Shown here piece after piece: positions 33,458-40,998 of a stretch of DNA of 64,000 bases. Position numbers and translations under genes: made by a program. The notes beneath the pieces were generated by a model. That model saw only the letters and a program-made list of their open reading frames with translations, did not search any database and had not been told where the DNA came from. Origin of the DNA: Natrarchaeobius chitinivorans. GTDB lineage: Archaea > Halobacteriota > Halobacteria > Halobacteriales > Natrialbaceae. Location: positions 46,614-110,613 of the forward strand of contig NZ_REGA01000017.1 of assembly GCF_003841505.1 (NCBI RefSeq), written 5' to 3'. Position 1 is the first letter of the stretch. Every line of letters begins with the position of its first letter.

Positions 33458-34300
33458 ATGGGAGGTGAAACCGGACCCGCCGGGAGCGACGGCGCTCGCG
33501 CTCGTGGTGACGATGCTTCCGATCGCGCCGGCGACGCCGTGGCAATCGATCGCCGGACGGCCGGAAACTCGTCCGACGGCGAGCGCGATTCGGTGGGTGA
33601 TGAGTCGGATCGGCCACGGGTCACGTTCGATCGTGAGGGGATTCGAACGGGGTTTTACACGACGGTTCCGGTGGCCCTCGGCGTCGGCGGCTACGGAATC
33701 GCGTTCGGCGTTCTCGCGAACCAGGCAGGGTTGAGCGTCGCCGAGGCGGCACTGATGAGCGCGACCGTGCTGGCCGGTGCGTCCCAGATCGTCGCCGTCG
33801 AACTCTGGGCGGACCCGATTCCGGTGGCCGCGATCGTCGTCACCGTGTTCGCGATCAACCTTCGATACTCGCTGATGGGTGCGGCGTTGCAGCCGTGGTT
33901 CCGACACCTCTCGCCCAAAGAGATCTACGGCAGCCTCTTTTTCATGGCCGACGAGAACTGGGCGCTGACGATGCGCGATCTCACGGCCGGGAACGGCCGT
34001 GGTGCGTTCTTGCTCGGCAGCGGTATCGCGATATGGGTGTTCTGGGTCGCGGCGACGATCGTCGGAGCGCTCGCCGGCGGTATCGTCGGCGACCCGACCC
34101 GATACGGCTTCGATTTCATCCTCGCGGCCGTCTTCGTCGCGCTCGCCGCCGAACTCTGGGAAGGGCGCTCGTCGCTCGCCCCGTGGGTCGTCGCACTCGG
34201 CGTGTCCGTCGTCGCAGCGGAACTCGTCCCGGGGCGGTGGTACATCCTGCTCGGCGGCCTCGCCGCCGCCGTCGTCGAGGTGATCCGCTATGGCGAGTGA
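33458..34300 (+). CDS. azlC: AzlC-family branched-chain amino acid exporter subunit
   Basis: The 280-residue protein has a 55-residue disordered acidic N-terminus followed by the AzlC membrane domain. Signatures are FYTTVPVALGVGGYGIAFGVLANQAGLS, LMSATVLAGASQIVAVELW and FAINLRYSLMGAALQPWF, with about six helices. AzlC pairs with small AzlD to export branched-chain amino acids or analogues. The downstream azlD overlaps it by 11 bp, so the two are translationally coupled. The start at 33458 gives the shortest leader that includes the acidic tail; an internal start nearer the membrane domain is possible. Confidence 0.88.
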   Translation: MGGETGPAGSDGARARGDDASDRAGDAVAIDRRTAGNSSDGERDSVGDESDRPRVTFDREGIRTGFYTTVPVALGVGGYGIAFGVLANQAGLSVAEAALMSATVLAGASQIVAVELWADPIPVAAIVVTVFAINLRYSLMGAALQPWFRHLSPKEIYGSLFFMADENWALTMRDLTAGNGRGAFLLGSGIAIWVFWVAATIVGALAGGIVGDPTRYGFDFILAAVFVALAAELWEGRSSLAPWVVALGVSVVAAELVPGRWYILLGGLAAAVVEVIRYGE

Positions 34301-34625
34301 GCCCCCGCTCCAGTGGTCGATGCTCGCACTCGAGCCACTCGTGGTCGGCGTCGTCCTTGCGATGGCCCTCGTGACCTACCTCACGAAAATCGGGGGAATC
34401 TGGCTCGTGCGCCACGTCGAACTGAGCGAGCGTCTCGAGGCGGGGCTGTCGGTGCTGCCCGGGGCGATCGTCGTCGCCGTCCTCGCGCCGGAACTCGCGG
34501 CCGGCGGGCCGGCCGAGTGGGGAGCCGCCGGCGTCGTCTTGCTCGTGATGTGGCGCACCGAGAGCATTCTACTCGCGTTAGTGGCCGGCGTCGCCGGCGT
34601 GGTGCTGTTTCGAACGCTCCTGTAG
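34290..34625 (+). CDS. azlD: AzlD-family membrane protein
   Basis: The 111-residue protein has three or four hydrophobic helices and the AzlD motif ALVTYLTKIGGIWLVRHVELSERLEAGLSVLPGAIVVAVLAPEL. It is the small partner of AzlC in branched-chain amino acid efflux. It overlaps azlC by 11 bp in another frame. The last codons and stop (CTCCTGTAG) are the first copy of a 13-base unit repeated twice more immediately downstream. Confidence 0.88.
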   Translation: MASEPPLQWSMLALEPLVVGVVLAMALVTYLTKIGGIWLVRHVELSERLEAGLSVLPGAIVVAVLAPELAAGGPAEWGAAGVVLLVMWRTESILLALVAGVAGVVLFRTLL

Positions 34626-34674
34626 TCGATCTCGACGGCTCCTGTAGTCGAGTTTCGATCGCTCCTGTAGTCGA
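34617..34674 (+). repeat. Three direct copies of CTCCTGTAGTCGA at the azlD 3' end
   Basis: The 13-base unit CTCCTGTAGTCGA starts at 34617, 34639 and 34662, separated by 9-10 bases. The first copy contains the azlD stop codon. The spacers also share TTCGATCG/TCGACGG-like sequence, so this is an imperfect 22-23 bp tandem array. Confidence 0.6.
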
Positions 34675-34829
34675 GGGTTTCGGCTCGACCGCCTCGAGTC
34701 GACGGTTCGTCCGCCTCGACACACCGAATCGACGCCTCGAGTCCCCGATTGGACGGCCCGATCCCCCGGGTCGGGTGGGGTGCCTCGAGTCCTCGGGGCG
34801 CATACCATTATCCGCCCACAGCCCAAACG

Positions 34830-35102
34830 ATGAGTATGGCACCCCGAACGCGAATCGAACGGTCGTTCCGGGGAATATCCGAGCGACTCGCGATCCGATA
34901 TCTGACGAACCTCGAGGGCGAGCGAGTCGACGAGAACACCGTCGCGGGGGACGGCTGGACGGCGACCGTCTCCTCGGAACAGGTCGGCGTCGGGCCTACG
35001 CTGTCGCTGACCGAGGTAACCGTCGTCTTCGACGGCGACGGGGAGCGACTCGAGTCGCTCGTCGAAGAGTTCGCCCAGAAGGCGATGCGCGCGGGTGGGT
35101 AA
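34830..35102 (+). CDS. Conserved haloarchaeal hypothetical protein
   Basis: The 90-residue protein has the pattern TRIERSFRGISERLAIRYLTNLEGERVDENTVAGDGWTATVS followed by a strand-helix end LTEVTVVFDGDGERLESLVEEFAQKAMRAGG. It looks like a small alpha/beta domain and resembles DUF1952-type sequences, but the match is not secure. Two nearby in-frame ATGs (34830, 34836) could start it. It is followed after two bases by the next gene, implying a two-gene operon. No function is assigned. Confidence 0.65.
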   Translation: MSMAPRTRIERSFRGISERLAIRYLTNLEGERVDENTVAGDGWTATVSSEQVGVGPTLSLTEVTVVFDGDGERLESLVEEFAQKAMRAGG

Positions 35103-35104
35103 GG

Positions 35105-35485
35105 ATGGCCGCCGATCCGATCGACGGGGGAGTGCTCTTGCTCACCGCCGCGAAGGCGAGCGTCCCACCGGCTCGGTTGCCGGATCTCGTCGAACGGGCA
35201 CAGACGATTCTCGGAACCGATCTCGAACGGTATCGTCGACACCACGAACGAATGTACGCCGGGGACGACCGCGAGGCGTTTCTGGTCGATGAGGATCACT
35301 GGGTGAGACTCGGCGAGCGACTGGGCGTGACCGCCCGAGAACGGTCGGCACTCAGACGGGCACACGAAGAACAGTTCCGACGAATCGGCCGACGTACCGG
35401 TCGCGAGGACGAGTTCGAGACCGCCCTCGAGATCCGCGATCCCCTACTCGTCGGGATCGAAGAACCCCAACCGGAGTACGAATGA
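35105..35485 (+). CDS. Hypothetical helical acidic protein
   Basis: The 126-residue protein is mostly helical and strongly charged (LPDLVERAQTILGTDLERYRRHHERMYAGDDREAFLVDEDHW, then ERSALRRAHEEQFRRIGRRTGRED). The start ATG lies two bases beyond the stop of the preceding gene, which gives an operon and fixes the start. There is no membrane helix or known motif. A helix-turn-helix-like WVRLGERLGVTARERSALRRAHE segment is visible but not diagnostic. Confidence 0.6.
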   Translation: MAADPIDGGVLLLTAAKASVPPARLPDLVERAQTILGTDLERYRRHHERMYAGDDREAFLVDEDHWVRLGERLGVTARERSALRRAHEEQFRRIGRRTGREDEFETALEIRDPLLVGIEEPQPEYE

Positions 35486-35549
35486 GTGTGATCACGGGCC
35501 GATGGCAACTATAAAGAGCGTGTTGCTCCTTGCCCAAGACATCGAGACG

Positions 35550-36008
35550 ATGGCCATCGACCACGAGACCGAAATGACCGACGCGATGGTAGACGAGTTC
35601 CTCGGTCACCACGAGACAGGGGTACTCTCACTGGCACGAACCGACGAGCCCTACGCGATCCCCATCTCTTACGGCTACGCCAGCGACGAACGGGAGTTCT
35701 ACATGCGGCTTGTATCGACGCCGGACAGCGAGAAGCGTGCGTTTCTCGAATCGACGCCGCGTGCGCGGCTGGTCGTCTACGACGAGCGGGGGTCGACCTA
35801 TCGAAGCGTCATCGCGACGGGATCCCTCGAGAACATCTCGCCGTCGGAGTTGACTCCGGACCAGATTGCACAGTACGGCGAGGCAAAACGACCGCTGTTC
35901 GAGATCTGGGCGGACGGAAAAGCGGAACTCGACATCGAACTGTATCGTCTCGCTCCGGACTCGTTACACGGTCGTCGGACGGAAGTCGATCGCAAAACGG
36001 ACGAGTAG
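35550..36008 (+). CDS. Pyridoxamine 5'-phosphate oxidase-like flavoprotein
   Basis: The 152-residue protein (ATG 35550; 35502 would add 16) has the split-barrel flavin fold of the PNPOx-like group: VDEFLGHHETGVLSLARTDEPYAIPISYGYASDEREFYMRL followed by ARLVVYDERGSTYRSVIATGSLENI. These small haloarchaeal proteins usually bind FMN or F420 and reduce unknown substrates; they lack the residues for PLP synthesis proper. It stands alone after the hypothetical pair. The family call is secure and the substrate unknown. Confidence 0.85.
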   Translation: MAIDHETEMTDAMVDEFLGHHETGVLSLARTDEPYAIPISYGYASDEREFYMRLVSTPDSEKRAFLESTPRARLVVYDERGSTYRSVIATGSLENISPSELTPDQIAQYGEAKRPLFEIWADGKAELDIELYRLAPDSLHGRRTEVDRKTDE

Positions 36009-36038
36009 ACGGCCGCCGACGAACCCCCTGCGTTAGTG

Positions 36039-36188
36039 TCAATTCGTCGATTGCTTGGCGGCGAACGAGACGTCCGTGACGGAACTCCCACAGACGGGAC
36101 AGCCGTGAGAGAGGATCGCCTCGCGCATCGCCTCGTTGACCTCGATCGCTTGCCCGCAGTCGGGGCAGGTAAATTCGTGTCTGCTCAT
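36039..36188 (-). CDS. DUF7560-type zinc-ribbon microprotein
   Basis: A 49-residue protein read directly from the sequence, starting at the ATG at 36188. It reads MSRHEFTCPDCGQAIEVN at the N-terminus, with a second CPVC knuckle near residue 30, giving a Cys4 zinc ribbon of the DUF7560 type widespread in haloarchaea. It has a haloarchaeal composition and a clean stop. The AT-rich stretch around 36240 (CACTATATATAGGG) may be its promoter. Its role is unknown; such microproteins are suspected of binding nucleic acid or proteins. Confidence 0.75.
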   Translation of the reverse strand: MSRHEFTCPDCGQAIEVNEAMREAILSHGCPVCGSSVTDVSFAAKQSTN

Positions 36189-36307
36189 GAGGTGGTCGAT
36201 CCAGTGGTCCGTCGATCTGGTTCGTTACTAACTCCGCGGTCACTATATATAGGGTTGCGGTTCGGTTCCACGGTCCAGTAGTTTCCGAAGCGTTCTTGAG
36301 TAAGGGG

Positions 36308-36973
36308 TCACGCCGTCCCGTAATCGAGGATCGCATCGAGGAGTTTCGTCTGCGCTGCGGCGACGTGTTCGGAAAACGTCGCTCCCGAAATCTCGAGTTC
36401 CGCCGCGACCTCGCCGGCGTTTGCGCCCTTCGGATGTTCGAAGTAGCCCATCCGGTGGGCGGTCTCGAGTACCTCGCGCTGACGTGCGGTCAGCCGGCTC
36501 CGATCGACGAAGACGAGGTGTTGTTCCGTGCCCTCCTGTTGTGACTGGAGCAGCCGCTGGACGTCCAGGTTCGAGTGTCGTTCCTGAAGTTCGCCGATGA
36601 TCGATTGGAGCTCACCCATACCGGTGGCGTGAAACGCCAGGTACAGCGACGACCCCTGCGTCCGGACGTCGACGACGGGCGAGTCGAACCGTTCGACGGT
36701 TTCGCAGGGACAGCCGCGACCGAGTTCGCGCTCGAAGCGGTAGGCTCGCCCGGAGCCGTACTCGAAAATCGCCGAAACCTCGGCGTCGACGTCGATCGAA
36801 TCGAGAGATTCCTCGGCCTCGAGGACGAACTCCTCGGTGACGCGTTCGGGCGCGGTCGGATTAGTGCTTTTCGACACCGAGTGCGTTCGGCCGTCGACCG
36901 CGGCGGACGCCCGCGTCACGATACAGTCCGCCGGATCGTCGATTTTCACCTCCGCACGGATCCCCGAAGACAT
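36308..36973 (-). CDS. Bat-type HTH-10 transcriptional regulator
   Basis: The 221-residue protein has an N-terminal bacterioopsin-activator-like domain (about 25-145, with FEYGSGRAYRFERELGRGCPCETVERFDSPV) and a C-terminal HTH-10 domain (SRLTARQREVLETAHRMGYFEHPKGANAGEVAAELEISGATFSEHVAAAQTKLLDAIL). The CPC pair could sense redox or bind metal. Bat-type proteins activate genes under low oxygen or light in haloarchaea. It is divergent from the winged-helix regulator at 37157; the 183-bp gap would hold both promoters. The start at 36973 follows the domain boundary. Confidence 0.88.
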   Translation of the reverse strand: MSSGIRAEVKIDDPADCIVTRASAAVDGRTHSVSKSTNPTAPERVTEEFVLEAEESLDSIDVDAEVSAIFEYGSGRAYRFERELGRGCPCETVERFDSPVVDVRTQGSSLYLAFHATGMGELQSIIGELQERHSNLDVQRLLQSQQEGTEQHLVFVDRSRLTARQREVLETAHRMGYFEHPKGANAGEVAAELEISGATFSEHVAAAQTKLLDAILDYGTA

Positions 36974-37156
36974 CTGTTGAACGATGGTGGCTCCGTTCAG
37001 GTAAACCCCCCGTCCCGATGTGTTCGGCCAGAGACCGCGAATCGGACGGCTGGCATCTACGCGCTGACGACCTCCCACCTTCCAACCCCCATATAAAGAC
37101 CCCTGTATTTATTGGGACTCATTTGGAGGGTGCCCTCCCACTACTACGAAGTAACG

Positions 37157-37540
37157 ATGTCTACGATGAATCCCAACGGCGTTCGAAACTGGCCCAGCGA
37201 CGAGACGACTCTCGATACCGGCGCAATCCTTTCTGCCCTCGAGGACGACGCGTGTCGATCGATCCTCGAGACGGCGAGCCACGAATCGTTGACCGCGACG
37301 GAACTCTCCGAGCGCTGTGAGATCCCGACGTCGACCGCCTACCGGAAAGTCGAGAAGCTGACCGAGGCCAACCTCGTCGAGGAACGGGTTCGAATCAACA
37401 CCTCGGGGAAACACGCCACCGAGTACCGCACGTCGTTCGACGACGTCGTCGTCTCCGTCGCCGACGGTGGCTCGGTCGAGATCGAACTCACGAAGCCGAC
37501 TGCAGACTCCGAGTCCGCGCCTGCGCTTGCCAGCGACTGA
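37157..37540 (+). CDS. ArsR-like winged-helix regulator
   Basis: The 127-residue protein has an ArsR/TrmB-like winged helix: GAILSALEDDACRSILETASHESLTATELSERCEIPTSTAYRKVEKLTEANLVEERVR. A beta wing follows (KHATEYRTSFDDVVVSV) with a short tail. Haloarchaeal genomes hold many of these small HTH proteins; none of the metal-binding Cys residues of ArsR sensors is present. It is divergent from the Bat-type gene. The target is unknown. Confidence 0.85.
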   Translation: MSTMNPNGVRNWPSDETTLDTGAILSALEDDACRSILETASHESLTATELSERCEIPTSTAYRKVEKLTEANLVEERVRINTSGKHATEYRTSFDDVVVSVADGGSVEIELTKPTADSESAPALASD

Positions 37541-37593
37541 TCTGTTCTCCTCCGTCGATAGTGTCCCCTCGAGCCGGTCTACCGCCACACCAT

Positions 37594-37677
37594 CATACGG
37601 ATTGCTGTAACTGTGTACCGGAGCGACCGCGGGATGGTGCCCGGTCGTCCCGGTAATGACTGACAGCAGACCTATCA
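37594..37677. repeat. Palindromic intergenic repeat, family 1, copy G
   Basis: The left arm is CATACGGATTGCTGTAACTG and the right arm TGACTGACAGCAGACCTATCAC. The centre holds CCGGAGCGACCG/CCGGTCGTCCCGG. It lies between two convergent genes, ending at the DUF457 stop codon. Confidence 0.7.
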
Positions 37678-38256
37678 CTCGACAAATCGTTCCGTGCCCG
37701 CCGCGACCGACTTTCGCAGTGCCGCGTAGCCGATCGAAACGACGAGCATTCCGACGACGACCGTTCGGACGAACCCGTCGAAGACCAACAGCGCGGGGAG
37801 CGCGAGCATCGACGCAAGCGCGAGGTCGCCCGGCGATCCGTCGTAGCCGATCCACCGACGGGGCTCGAGCCACCGTCCGTGGTAGTGGCTGTAGACGGCT
37901 CGAGGCGACTGCCCCTCCCAGGGCCGTAACTCGTGGCCGCCACCGAGTGCGTCCGAAAGGGAGTGGGCCGCCGCGGCGAGCAGGAAGACGGCGATCGCGA
38001 CGGTCGGTCCGGCCGGCCTCGCGACCGCCAGTACCGTCGCGGGGACGGCGAGCATCGAGTAGTAGACCGGAAAGTGAAGCGTCTTCCGGTGGGCCGCCAC
38101 CACGTCGAGGTCGGGGAAGAGGCCGCCGACGATCGCCGCGATCCCCGCCTCGAGCGCGAACGCCGGCTCGAGGAGGGCGACGGTCGCGGCGACGACGAGG
38201 CCCACGAAGACGTGGGTCGTGGCCATCATGCGCCGCGGTACGGAGAGCGTCGCCAT
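37675..38256 (-). CDS. Metal-dependent membrane hydrolase-like protein (DUF457/YdjM)
   Basis: The 193-residue membrane protein has about five helices and the family's histidine-rich face: MATTHVFVGLVVAA at the start, GGLFPDLDVVAAHRKTLHFPVYY, and AAHSLSDALGGGHELRPWEGQ. The His/Asp set resembles membrane-bound metal hydrolases of the YdjM/LexA-regulated family. The enzymatic role is unproven. The start at 38256 is chosen because it precedes the THVFVG block; it lies next to the AOR gene but has its own gap of 180 bp. Confidence 0.82.
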   Translation of the reverse strand: MATLSVPRRMMATTHVFVGLVVAATVALLEPAFALEAGIAAIVGGLFPDLDVVAAHRKTLHFPVYYSMLAVPATVLAVARPAGPTVAIAVFLLAAAAHSLSDALGGGHELRPWEGQSPRAVYSHYHGRWLEPRRWIGYDGSPGDLALASMLALPALLVFDGFVRTVVVGMLVVSIGYAALRKSVAAGTERFVE

Positions 38257-38436
38257 ATGTCCGTCGTCTTCGACGTTCCGGCGGGGTGTGATTCGAGAAC
38301 TCGAGCGGGTGAACACGGGGAGACGAGTGGACGGACTCGAGAATCCAGGAGAAGGGGTCGAGAACTCGATCGGGCGGACGCGAGAAAACGGGGAATCAAA
38401 CACGGTGGGCAGATCCACCGTTCGAAGGCGGATCGA

Positions 38437-40365
38437 TCAGTCGTCGCCCGGCGCGGCTGCCCCGCCCTCGTCGGCGCTGATGCCGGTTCCGGGGCCGATT
38501 TCGATTTCGAGTTCCTCGAGTTTCTCCTCGGGGACGACGCCGTCGACCCAACCGCGGTGGTCGTAGTACTCGTCTTTCATCTCCTCGAGTTCGCAGTACT
38601 CGCCCTCGCTTGCCCCCTGGCCGGGGATGCCGTCTTCGAGGAATCGCTCGGGCAGCGAGTCGTCGTCGCCGTCGAAGCCGGCGAGGTTGTTGTAGTACCG
38701 TTCGAGGTTGTAGACGCGCTCGCCGGCCTCGAGCAGGTCGTCTTCGCTTACGTCCAGGCCGGTCATACCGTTGTACTGGAGGACGTACTCTTCGATTCCC
38801 TCGGCGAAGGCGTTGAACTTGCAGATGTCGAAGCTGTCGGAGATGGCGTGGAGGTCCTGGAAAGCGGCGGTCAGTTCGCCTTTCCCCTCCCACTCGTAGG
38901 GATCGACCTTCTCGGGGATGCCGAGAATTTCGGCGGCGGGGGTGTACCCGCGCAGGTGGCAGGCCCCGCGGTTCGACGTGGCGTAGCCGATGCCCATCCC
39001 CTTCATACAGCGCGGATCGTACGCGGGGATGGTCTGGCCTTTCACCGCCAGCGAGTTCTCTTCGGCGTCCCGGCGCTCGGCGACACGGCGTGGGCCTTCC
39101 GCCAGCAGATCCGCGAGGTCGTCCTCGCGGCGGGCGATGCGCTCGATCATGTCGATCATCGTCTCCGAATCGCCCCAGTCGAGCGAGCCGACGTCCTCGA
39201 GTTTGCCCTCCTCGGTCATCTCCATGGCCATCGCCATCATGTTACCCGACTCGATGGTGTCGATGCCCATGTCGTTACAGCGATCGATCATGAGCGCGAT
39301 GTCGTCGCGCTCGGTGTGACCGGAGTTCGGGCCGAGGGCGAACGCCGACTCGTACTCGTAAGACTCCATCCGGACGTTCATCTCCTCGCCTTTGTGCATC
39401 GTCTGCACCTCGACTTCCTTCTTGCACGCGACCGGACAGGAGTGACACGTGGGTTCGTCGACGAGGATGTTCTCGCGGACGTTCTCTCCAGAGACGCGCT
39501 CGGAGTCGATGTCCGTCTCCTCCTCCTCGCGCATGCTCCGCGTGGAGGTGTACTTCGCGTTGCGCGTCGGTAAGCCGTCCATCTCCTCGGTGATGTTCAT
39601 CAGGACGTTCGTCCCGAACTGGGAGAGCCCACCCTCGTTCGGCGCGGTGACGTCCGACTCCTGAATCGCCTGCATGGCCTGCTGGTGACCCTCTTTGAAC
39701 GTCTCCTGATCCGCAGGCTGGGGCATCCTCGTGTTCGACTTGACGACGATCGCCTTGAGGTTCTTCGATCCCATCACACAGCCCGTGCCGCCTCGTCCGG
39801 AGGCCCGGTCGTCCTCGTTGATGATGCAGGCGTACCGAACCTCGTTCTCGCCGCCGGGGCCGATGGCCATCAACGAGAGGTTCTTTCCGTAGGACCCGTC
39901 GACCTCCTCCTCTAAGTGGTCGCGAGTCTCGTGGACGCCCGTTCCCCAGAGGTGGGAGGCGTCGCGAAGTTCGACTTCGCCGTCTTCGACGTAGGCGTAG
40001 ACCGGTTCGTCGGCTTCCCCCTCGAACAACAATCCGTCGAACCCCGCCCACTTCAGGCGGGCACCCGACCAGCCGCCGTGGTGACTGTCGGTGACGGTGT
40101 CGGTCAACGGCGACTTGGTACAGACCGCGATCCGGCCACTCATCGTGACCTGTGTGCCCGACAGCGGCCCGTTCATAAATGCGAGCAGGTTATCCGGACC
40201 GAGTGGATCGACGTCCGGTCCCTGCTCGAAGACGTACTTTACCCCGAGGCCGCGCGCACCGATGTACTTGCGGGCGTCCTCGTCGTCGATCGGCTCGTAG
40301 CCGACTGACTCCTCGGAGAGGTCGATTCGAGCGACCCTGTCTTGAAATCCGCCGAGTTCTGTCAT
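38437..40365 (-). CDS. aor: Tungsten-containing aldehyde:ferredoxin oxidoreductase
   Basis: The 642-residue enzyme matches the AOR family. The N-terminal domain (1-210) binds the tungstopterin (MNGPLSGTQVTMSGR, SHHGGWSGARLKWAGFDGLLFEG, DRASGRGGTGCVMGSKNLKAI). The [4Fe-4S] ligands are C-x2-C-x3-C at Cys307, 310 and 314 plus a fourth Cys in DSFDICKFN near residue 530. Family members oxidise aldehydes to acids and reduce ferredoxin in the cytoplasm. Which of the AOR, FOR or haloarchaeal-specific types it is cannot be told from sequence. Its cofactor needs the pterin pathway, for which one MoaD-like gene lies 5 kb upstream. Confidence 0.93.
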   Translation of the reverse strand: MTELGGFQDRVARIDLSEESVGYEPIDDEDARKYIGARGLGVKYVFEQGPDVDPLGPDNLLAFMNGPLSGTQVTMSGRIAVCTKSPLTDTVTDSHHGGWSGARLKWAGFDGLLFEGEADEPVYAYVEDGEVELRDASHLWGTGVHETRDHLEEEVDGSYGKNLSLMAIGPGGENEVRYACIINEDDRASGRGGTGCVMGSKNLKAIVVKSNTRMPQPADQETFKEGHQQAMQAIQESDVTAPNEGGLSQFGTNVLMNITEEMDGLPTRNAKYTSTRSMREEEETDIDSERVSGENVRENILVDEPTCHSCPVACKKEVEVQTMHKGEEMNVRMESYEYESAFALGPNSGHTERDDIALMIDRCNDMGIDTIESGNMMAMAMEMTEEGKLEDVGSLDWGDSETMIDMIERIARREDDLADLLAEGPRRVAERRDAEENSLAVKGQTIPAYDPRCMKGMGIGYATSNRGACHLRGYTPAAEILGIPEKVDPYEWEGKGELTAAFQDLHAISDSFDICKFNAFAEGIEEYVLQYNGMTGLDVSEDDLLEAGERVYNLERYYNNLAGFDGDDDSLPERFLEDGIPGQGASEGEYCELEEMKDEYYDHRGWVDGVVPEEKLEELEIEIGPGTGISADEGGAAAPGDD

Positions 40366-40552
40366 GGTAATCCGCTAGGGTTAGATTGGACGGCCATCGT
40401 GTTAGGCGTTCCCAACGTAGTGTAACCATCTGTGGTTACGCCCGAGATCGGCGAATGGGTCCCGTCGATCCTCCATCTATCCGATGTGTGTGACTGTCCG
40501 TGAAATCGACGCCTGGTAAAAATTGCAGGTTAGTAACCGGTTGTACACCTGC

Positions 40553-40741
40553 TTACAGCAACAGTGCCACGATCGCGAGGACGATGAAGATCAACACGAA
40601 GATGCGGGCGATCTCCATCGATATCCCCGCGACGCCGCGAGCACCGACGGCCGCCGCGATGATCGCGAGGACGAAAAAGACGATCGCCCAGTACAGAAAT
40701 CCTCCGCCACCGACCTGAAGTGGAGTTGCGAACTCGAGCAT
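40553..40741 (-). CDS. DUF1328-type small membrane protein
   Basis: The 62-residue protein is two hydrophobic helices around a Gly/Ala-rich hairpin ([49 protein letters not shown]), the DUF1328/YtjA pattern. The start at 40741 or nine residues upstream is possible. It sits in its own transcription unit between the AOR gene and the LOV-Bat gene. No function is established; relatives are induced by stress in bacteria. Confidence 0.8.
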   Translation of the reverse strand: MLEFATPLQVGGGGFLYWAIVFFVLAIIAAAVGARGVAGISMEIARIFVLIFIVLAIVALLL

Positions 40742-40998
40742 AACCACGGCTATCACGAACTGGTACATAAACGCCGGCGACCGTCAACGACCGTTTGCGG
40801 TCCTAACGACGGGCTACAGTTCAACGCCGACGAGAATGAGACTCGCGGACACGAGTCGGCGTGAGATTCGAACGACTCGTCGGGCGCGCTGTTCCGGCGT
40901 ACCGGTGGACCTGCGAACCCCTGCGGTTGCGCGGAACCGAAACAGCTAAACAGCGCGAAAAGGCCAGGAATACAGGCAGAGGGTTATCGAAAGCCCCG

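Noticed and set aside
37933..39573. A 546-codon plus-strand frame over the aor gene
   Set aside because: It is antisense to AOR with its cofactor and cluster motifs intact, and shows no domains of its own.
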